Shown here: positions 13,840 through 17,253 of the stretch, piece by piece
Position numbering within the stretch: position 1 is the stretch's first letter
How the letters are laid out: every line of letters starts with the position of its first letter
DNA from: a bacterium
GTDB taxonomy: Bacteria; UBP15; UBA6099
Length of the DNA: 17,253 nt
NCBI GenBank assembly: GCA_029564595.1
Contig: JAKQPS010000146.1
Coordinates: 1 to 17,253, forward strand
Reading direction: 5' to 3'
The notes under the pieces: model-generated
The model's input: the letters and a program-made list of their open reading frames with translations, nothing else
Told to the model about the DNA's origin: nothing
Databases searched by the model: none
Translations under genes and position numbers: made by a program

Positions 13840-14856
13840 TCAGCCGTAGATGACGCGGCTTGTGATGCCGGCGACGGAAGCGCAGCCGGTAAGAATCATT
13901 GCCGATTCGAGTTCGGCCCGGAGGCGGTCGAACGCAAGCTTGACGCCTTCGGCTTTCCCGCCGAACGAGGCGACGACCAGAGGCCGGCCGAAAAGCACCG
14001 CGTCTGCCCCCAGGGCGATCATTTTAAGGACGTCGACGCCGCTACGGACGCCGCCGTCGGCAAGGATAGTAATTTTTCCCTTGCATGCTTTCGCGATGGA
14101 AGGAAGGACGGCGGCGGCGCCGGGAGTGCCGTCAAGGACGCGTCCGCCGTGGTTCGACACGACGATAGCATCGGCGCCCGAGTCGATCGCCGCGAGGGCG
14201 TCTTCGGCCGTCATGACGCCTTTAAGTATAAACGGGAGCTTCGTCGATTTGCGTATGGCGGCGAGTTCGGCGACCGTTTTCGGGGAAACGCCCTTTCCGT
14301 GCAGGGAGAGGGTCACGAGGCCAGCCGCGTCGATATCCATGCCGACGGCGAAGGCGCCCGCATCTTCGGCAAGGCGGATTTTGTCGATCACGCTCCCGGC
14401 TTCCCAGGGTTTGATGATCGCGACGCCGTCTCCGCCCGCCTTTTTCAGTTCAGCCAGATTGTCGATCAGAAACTGCTCGATCGCGGTATCGCCGACCATC
14501 GGGTAGACGCCGGCGTCGAGAGAGCCTTTGATAATCCATGAAATATACTCGGCCTCGCCGAATTTTCCGCCCATATTGATGCTTGTGCCGGAAACCGGAG
14601 CCGCAAAAACAGGCATGGCCATTTTCTTGCCGAACATCGTAATCGACATATCGGGTTTAACCGCGTCATGGACAAGGCGCATGTTCAGTTTTACGGCTGC
14701 CAGGGAAGATACATTGGCCATGAACGAAGAGCCGGTGCCCTTCCCTCCCATGCCGGGCACTTCGCCCGCGCAGACGCGTCCGTCGCAGACGGGGCACACT
14801 CTGCAGGTTCCATTCAAATTCGCTTTGGCGGCGGTTCGCATTTCGGCGTATGTCAT
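13840..14856 (-). CDS. FMN-dependent alpha-hydroxy-acid dehydrogenase/oxidase-like protein
   Basis: 338 residues, a TIM-barrel flavoprotein of the alpha-hydroxy-acid dehydrogenase family (PF01070). FMN and catalytic landmarks: AAPVSGTSINMGG, K212 in LKGVMT, active-site H236 and R239 in SNHGGRVLDG, DGGVRSGVDVLK (267-278) and FGRP (289-292). The N-terminus carries a cysteine cluster C18-x2-C21-x2-C24-x4-C29, absent from classical lactate or glycolate oxidases but, from memory, shared by anaerobe homologues (CxVCPVC type). It could bind a metal or an Fe-S cluster. Substrate not identified; in an anaerobe it is more likely a dehydrogenase or reductase than an O2-using oxidase. ATG at 14854-14856 with AGGAG 10 nt upstream. 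It leads the operon with the Cys-rich protein and modular lipoprotein. Confidence 0.9.
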   Translation of the reverse strand: MTYAEMRTAAKANLNGTCRVCPVCDGRVCAGEVPGMGGKGTGSSFMANVSSLAAVKLNMRLVHDAVKPDMSITMFGKKMAMPVFAAPVSGTSINMGGKFGEAEYISWIIKGSLDAGVYPMVGDTAIEQFLIDNLAELKKAGGDGVAIIKPWEAGSVIDKIRLAEDAGAFAVGMDIDAAGLVTLSLHGKGVSPKTVAELAAIRKSTKLPFILKGVMTAEDALAAIDSGADAIVVSNHGGRVLDGTPGAAAVLPSIAKACKGKITILADGGVRSGVDVLKMIALGADAVLFGRPLVVASFGGKAEGVKLAFDRLRAELESAMILTGCASVAGITSRVIYG

Positions 14857-14883
14857 GTTGGTGTTTCTCCTATGGGCACCTCT

Positions 14884-14924
14884 AAAAAAAGGCCTTCGCC
14901 CGAGGATACCCCGGAGGCGAAGGC
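14884..14924 (-). terminator. Rho-independent terminator downstream of cstA
   Basis: On the minus strand the perfect 9-bp stem GCCTTCGCC/GGCGAAGGC (14916-14924 and 14892-14900) is followed by seven T residues. It lies 64 bp after the cstA stop and ends only about 28 bp before the ATG of the FMN oxidoreductase gene, so it separates the two units or attenuates read-through. Confidence 0.9.
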
Positions 14925-14931
14925 TGGTCAA
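14903..14931 (-). promoter_or_regulatory. Candidate promoter nested in the cstA terminator
   Basis: On the minus strand TTGACC (14926-14931), a 17-bp spacer and TATCCT (14903-14908) resemble a sigma70 promoter (5/6 and 4/6 matches). The -10 box lies in the terminator loop. Transcription would start at about 14896, giving a leader of about 40 nt that contains the T-tract and the AGGAG of the oxidoreductase gene. Confidence 0.4.
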
Positions 14932-14960
14932 TCGTTTCCGTCTGGATGATTCAGGCGGAT

Positions 14961-15000
14961 TTTATCCATTATGCGGGCGCTTTATCCATTATGCGCGCGC
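14961..15000. repeat. 20-bp tandem duplication over the cstA 3' end
   Basis: Two adjacent 20-bp units, 14961-14980 and 14981-15000, are identical at 19 of 20 positions (TTTATCCATTATGCG shared; they differ at one base near the end). The cstA stop codon lies at 14989-14991 inside the second unit. This looks like a recent slippage duplication at the end of the gene. Confidence 0.92.
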
Positions 15001-16413
15001 TTTTTTCCGCGTGACGGCGAGGAAAAAGGCGAGCACTGCGATCGCGAACACGATTCCGACAGGATACGAGATCGAAGTCGCCAGCTTGAAGCCTTCCGGC
15101 GCCTGCAGAATGTAGGTCATCGAAACGGCGCTCATGAAAGTCGCAGGGACAACGGCGATCCACATATTCTTTTTCTTGAGGAACAGGTACATTGCCGCGG
15201 CCCAGAGCACGATCATCGCGAGGGTCTGGTTCGACCAGGCGAAATAGCGCCATACGATGTTGAAGTCGATCTGGGAAAGGAGGGCTCCGACGCCGAGCAG
15301 CGGAATGGCCATCGCAAGTCGGAAAGGAATCTTCTTCTGATCGACCTTGAACCAGTCGGCCAGAGTCAGTCGGGCGCTGCGGAACGCGGTGTCGCCCGAG
15401 GTGATCGGGCAGAAAATGACGCCGAGAATCGCGAGCACTCCGCCGACCTTGCCGAGCATGCGGATGGAGATGTCGTATACGACGCCGCCCTGTCCTTTTG
15501 TCAAAGGATCGGCGAGAGCTGCCGCAAGTCCCGCGGTGCCGTTATAGAACGTCATGCCGGCCGCGGCCCAGATGAGGGCGATAATGCCTTCGCACACCAT
15601 GGCGCCGTAGAAAATCTTGCGGCCGTCGCGTTCAGTTTTAACGCAGCGGGCCATGATCGGCGACTGGGTCGAATGAAAGCCCGAAATGGCTCCGCATGCG
15701 ATGGTAATAAAGAGGAGCGGCCAAATCGGCAATCCTTTCGGATGAAGATTAGCGAACGCGAATTCGGGCGTCGCCATCTTGCCGGAGAAATTGCCGAGGA
15801 TGATTCCTCCGCCGATTCCGACGGCCATGATGATAAGGACGATCCCGAAAATCGGGTAGATCTTACCGATCAGTTTGTCGATCGGAACCATGGTCGCGAG
15901 AAAGTAATACACCAAAACGACGATAAGCCAGAAGTTGTAATTCAGGCTTTCGGGAGTCAATTTGGCGAGGAGTCCGGCAGGTCCGGTCATAAACACGGTT
16001 CCGACGAGTACCAGAAGAACGACCGAGAACACGCGCATGACGTTCTTCATGATCGGCCCAAGGTAGATCCCGACAATTTCGGAAACGCTCGCCCCTTCAT
16101 GGCGCATGGACAGCATGCCCGAGAAGTAGTCGTGAACGCCTCCGGCAAAGATCGTTCCGAATGTGATCCACAGGAACGCGGCGGGTCCCCACAAGGCACC
16201 CGAAATGGCTCCGAAAATCGGTCCCAGTCCCGCAATGTTAAGGAGCTGGATAAGGAAAATGTTCGGGGTTTTCATCGGAACAAAGTCGACGCCGTCTGTT
16301 TTAGTCATCGCGGGAGTCGGCTCGTCGTTCGGCCCGAAAATCTTGTCGACGATCGGTGCGTACAAAAAGTAGCCGGCAATCAGAATAGCAAGACACACAA
16401 AAAAAGTAATCAC
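14989..16413 (-). CDS. cstA: CstA-family carbon starvation protein / pyruvate-peptide transporter
   Basis: 474 residues with about 12-14 membrane helices, the short form of the family (E. coli CstA is about 700). Family landmarks: an N-terminal helix followed by NDEPTPAMTKTDGVDFVPMK, then QLLNIAGLGPIFGAISGALWGP, GGVHDYFSGMLSMRHEGAS, CGAISGFHSTQSPIMARCVK, and FCPITSGDTAFRSARL. It lies in the inner membrane; characterised relatives (CstA, BtsT) take up pyruvate and possibly peptides during nutrient limitation. Whether this copy carries pyruvate is not shown. Translation starts at GTG (16411-16413), 8 nt after a strong AGGAGG. The gene has its own promoter-like sequence and terminator, so it is probably monocistronic. 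The very C-terminus (KKARA) is set by a tandem duplication that supplies the stop codon. Confidence 0.95.
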   Translation of the reverse strand: MITFFVCLAILIAGYFLYAPIVDKIFGPNDEPTPAMTKTDGVDFVPMKTPNIFLIQLLNIAGLGPIFGAISGALWGPAAFLWITFGTIFAGGVHDYFSGMLSMRHEGASVSEIVGIYLGPIMKNVMRVFSVVLLVLVGTVFMTGPAGLLAKLTPESLNYNFWLIVVLVYYFLATMVPIDKLIGKIYPIFGIVLIIMAVGIGGGIILGNFSGKMATPEFAFANLHPKGLPIWPLLFITIACGAISGFHSTQSPIMARCVKTERDGRKIFYGAMVCEGIIALIWAAAGMTFYNGTAGLAAALADPLTKGQGGVVYDISIRMLGKVGGVLAILGVIFCPITSGDTAFRSARLTLADWFKVDQKKIPFRLAMAIPLLGVGALLSQIDFNIVWRYFAWSNQTLAMIVLWAAAMYLFLKKKNMWIAVVPATFMSAVSMTYILQAPEGFKLATSISYPVGIVFAIAVLAFFLAVTRKKARA

Positions 16414-16434
16414 GTGATATTCCTCCTGTCGATC

Positions 16435-16462
16435 AGTATACGCCTCCTTTTCCCGTTTGCAA
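16435..16462 (-). promoter_or_regulatory. Candidate cstA promoter
   Basis: On the minus strand TTGCAA (16457-16462), a 16-bp spacer and TATACT (16435-16440, 5/6 match) give a plausible sigma70-type promoter starting transcription at about 16428, just upstream of the AGGAGG and GTG start of cstA. Confidence 0.55.
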
Positions 16463-16484
16463 GTTTTTTTATAGATAAAAAAAT

Positions 16485-16502
16485 ATTGTTATCGCAAACA
16501 AT
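16485..16502. promoter_or_regulatory. Dyad ATTGTT-N6-AACAAT, candidate operator
   Basis: A perfect 6-bp inverted repeat with a 6-bp spacer, 22 bp upstream of the cstA -35 box, in an AT-rich patch (16460-16502) that contrasts with the GC-rich surroundings. A second dyad, GTTTGC (16455-16460) with GCAAAC (16494-16499), overlaps it and reaches the -35 box. The size and spacing fit a dimeric regulator site; no regulator can be named. Confidence 0.35.
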
Positions 16503-16609
16503 AGACTGATGCAGAAAATCCCTGCAAGTATGAAAAAAAAACGTCCGAAGGCGAGAGCCTGAAGGTTTGAACGCTGCATTCACCGCGAAACGACTCGCCG
16601 CCCCGGGGA

Positions 16610-16638
16610 TGGACAGTGAAAGACGGCGGAGATATAAC
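16610..16638 (+). promoter_or_regulatory. Strong sigma70-like promoter for the amidohydrolase gene
   Basis: TGGACA (16610-16615, 5/6 match), an exact 17-bp spacer and TATAAC (16633-16638, 5/6 match). Transcription should start at about 16645, giving a short leader that contains GGGAGG at 16649-16654, 6 nt before the ATG. Confidence 0.7.
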
Positions 16639-16660
16639 ATCACCAGACGGGAGGATTCGC

Positions 16661-17253
16661 ATGATCATCGATAGCCACGTGCATCTGGGAAGCATGCTCA
16701 GATTCAGCATGAGCGAGGCGGACATTATCGCTTCGATGGAAAAATACGGAATCGTCAAGGCACTGGTTTCGAACGTGGAGTCGAGCGAGTTCGACAGCGA
16801 CTGGAAGCCGATCCCGGCCGAAGCCGTGGTGGGCGAGCTCGAATCGAACCATCGGATTCTCGAGCTCGTACGGCGGCACCCCGGGGCGCTTTTCGGCCAA
16901 TACTGGTTCAAGCCGGCAACCGAGCGGCTCACGCCGGAGGCCGTTGCGCTGATCCGCGATAACCTCGACGCGTTCCGGGGGCTTAAAATGCACCCGTACC
17001 ACTCGATGACGTCGATCACTGATCCGAAATGCGAACCCTGGCTCGATGTGGCGGCGGAGCTCAAGCTCCCGGTCGCCGTACACACCGCGGGCGACCGGTT
17101 CTCCGATCCTGAAAACGTATACACCGCCGCGAAGGCCCATCCGGACGTCGACTTCGTCATGGTGCACCTCGGCCTCGGAACGGACAACGCAAAGGCGATC
17201 GACCTGGTAGCGAAGCTTCCCAATCTCTACGGAGACACTACCTGGGTAAGCAA
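16661..17253 (+). CDS. Amidohydrolase-2 family metal-dependent hydrolase (3' end outside the window)
   Basis: The first 197 codons are present; the frame is open to the window edge. The N-terminus MIIDSHVHLG carries the HxH metal motif (H6, H8) of the amidohydrolase superfamily. Further metal or active-site candidates are K109 in RGLKMHPYHS, H141 in LPVAVHTAG and H169 in VMVHLG, spaced as in PF04909 (amidohydrolase-2) TIM-barrel proteins, which act as hydrolases or decarboxylases. The substrate is not deducible. No signal peptide, so it is cytosolic. The ATG at 16661 is backed by GGGAGG 6 nt upstream and a near-consensus promoter. It is divergent from cstA, with 247 bp between the starts, so shared control is possible. 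Size of the full protein is unknown; relatives run about 250-300 residues. Confidence 0.87.
   Translation, partial: MIIDSHVHLGSMLRFSMSEADIIASMEKYGIVKALVSNVESSEFDSDWKPIPAEAVVGELESNHRILELVRRHPGALFGQYWFKPATERLTPEAVALIRDNLDAFRGLKMHPYHSMTSITDPKCEPWLDVAAELKLPVAVHTAGDRFSDPENVYTAAKAHPDVDFVMVHLGLGTDNAKAIDLVAKLPNLYGDTTWVS

Noticed and set aside
13669-14541. 290-codon plus-strand frame over the FMN oxidoreductase gene
   Set aside because: Antisense to a protein with a complete FMN/catalytic motif set; the translated product has no motif.
14971-16509. 512-codon open frame on the plus strand across cstA
   Set aside because: It is exactly antisense to a clear CstA gene, has a charged, His/Asp/Arg-rich composition with no family motif, and no ribosome site. 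It is a codon-bias shadow of a GC-rich gene.
16530-16580. Hairpin AGGC-N4-GCCT near a nine-T run on the minus strand
   Set aside because: The stem is only 4 bp and separated from the T-run by seven bases, and no minus-strand gene ends here. Not called a terminator.
16489-17223. 244-codon minus-strand frame over the cstA upstream region and amidohydrolase
   Set aside because: The plus strand here encodes HxH-bearing amidohydrolase with a strong promoter and ribosome site; the minus frame is its Ser/Arg-rich shadow.

Overview
The window reads as a GC-rich chromosomal segment of a host-associated or anaerobic spirochaete, most likely Treponema-like. This is inference from gene content, not from a marker gene. 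The clues are a complete MoxR/DUF58/Bat operon with a BatB-BatC fusion, a BMP-lipoprotein ABC importer built like the Pnr and Rfu systems of Treponema pallidum, several lipoproteins with the relaxed spirochaetal lipobox (SVSC), and an anaerobe-type FMN oxidoreductase. I saw no tRNA, rRNA, CRISPR array, insertion sequence or phage gene.

Positions 1-5414, minus strand: a tightly packed six-gene Bat operon, read in the order moxR, DUF58, small lipoprotein, batA, batB-batC fusion, batD (cut by the window edge). Neighbouring genes overlap by 4-8 bp or lie 1 bp apart, so they are probably translationally coupled. A MoxR AAA+ ATPase, a DUF58 protein and two membrane-anchored VWA proteins plausibly form one envelope-associated complex. 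A good intrinsic terminator (5456-5489) insulates it from the genes upstream.

Positions 5514-7260, minus strand: three integral membrane proteins of unknown role: a 67-residue two-helix protein, a 194-residue LiaF-like protein and a 261-residue multi-helix protein. The gaps between them hold a long inverted repeat and a promoter-like element with an unusual dyad in its spacer.

Positions 7319-11713, plus strand: a four-gene ABC importer operon (BMP lipoprotein, double-NBD ATPase, two permeases), every junction a 4-bp stop/start overlap. By analogy with T. pallidum it imports a nucleoside or, more likely from its binding-site motif, riboflavin or another flavin-like ligand.

Positions 11721-14856, minus strand: an FMN-dependent alpha-hydroxy-acid dehydrogenase-like protein with an N-terminal cysteine cluster, a small nine-cysteine protein (PF04071 type) and a large modular lipoprotein, apparently one operon. 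This is the least explained unit of the window.

Positions 14989-16413, minus strand: a CstA-family transporter with its own promoter and terminator. Positions 16661 to the end, plus strand: the start of a divergent amidohydrolase, with a strong sigma70-like promoter. The 247-bp region between them carries both promoters and a dyad that could be an operator.
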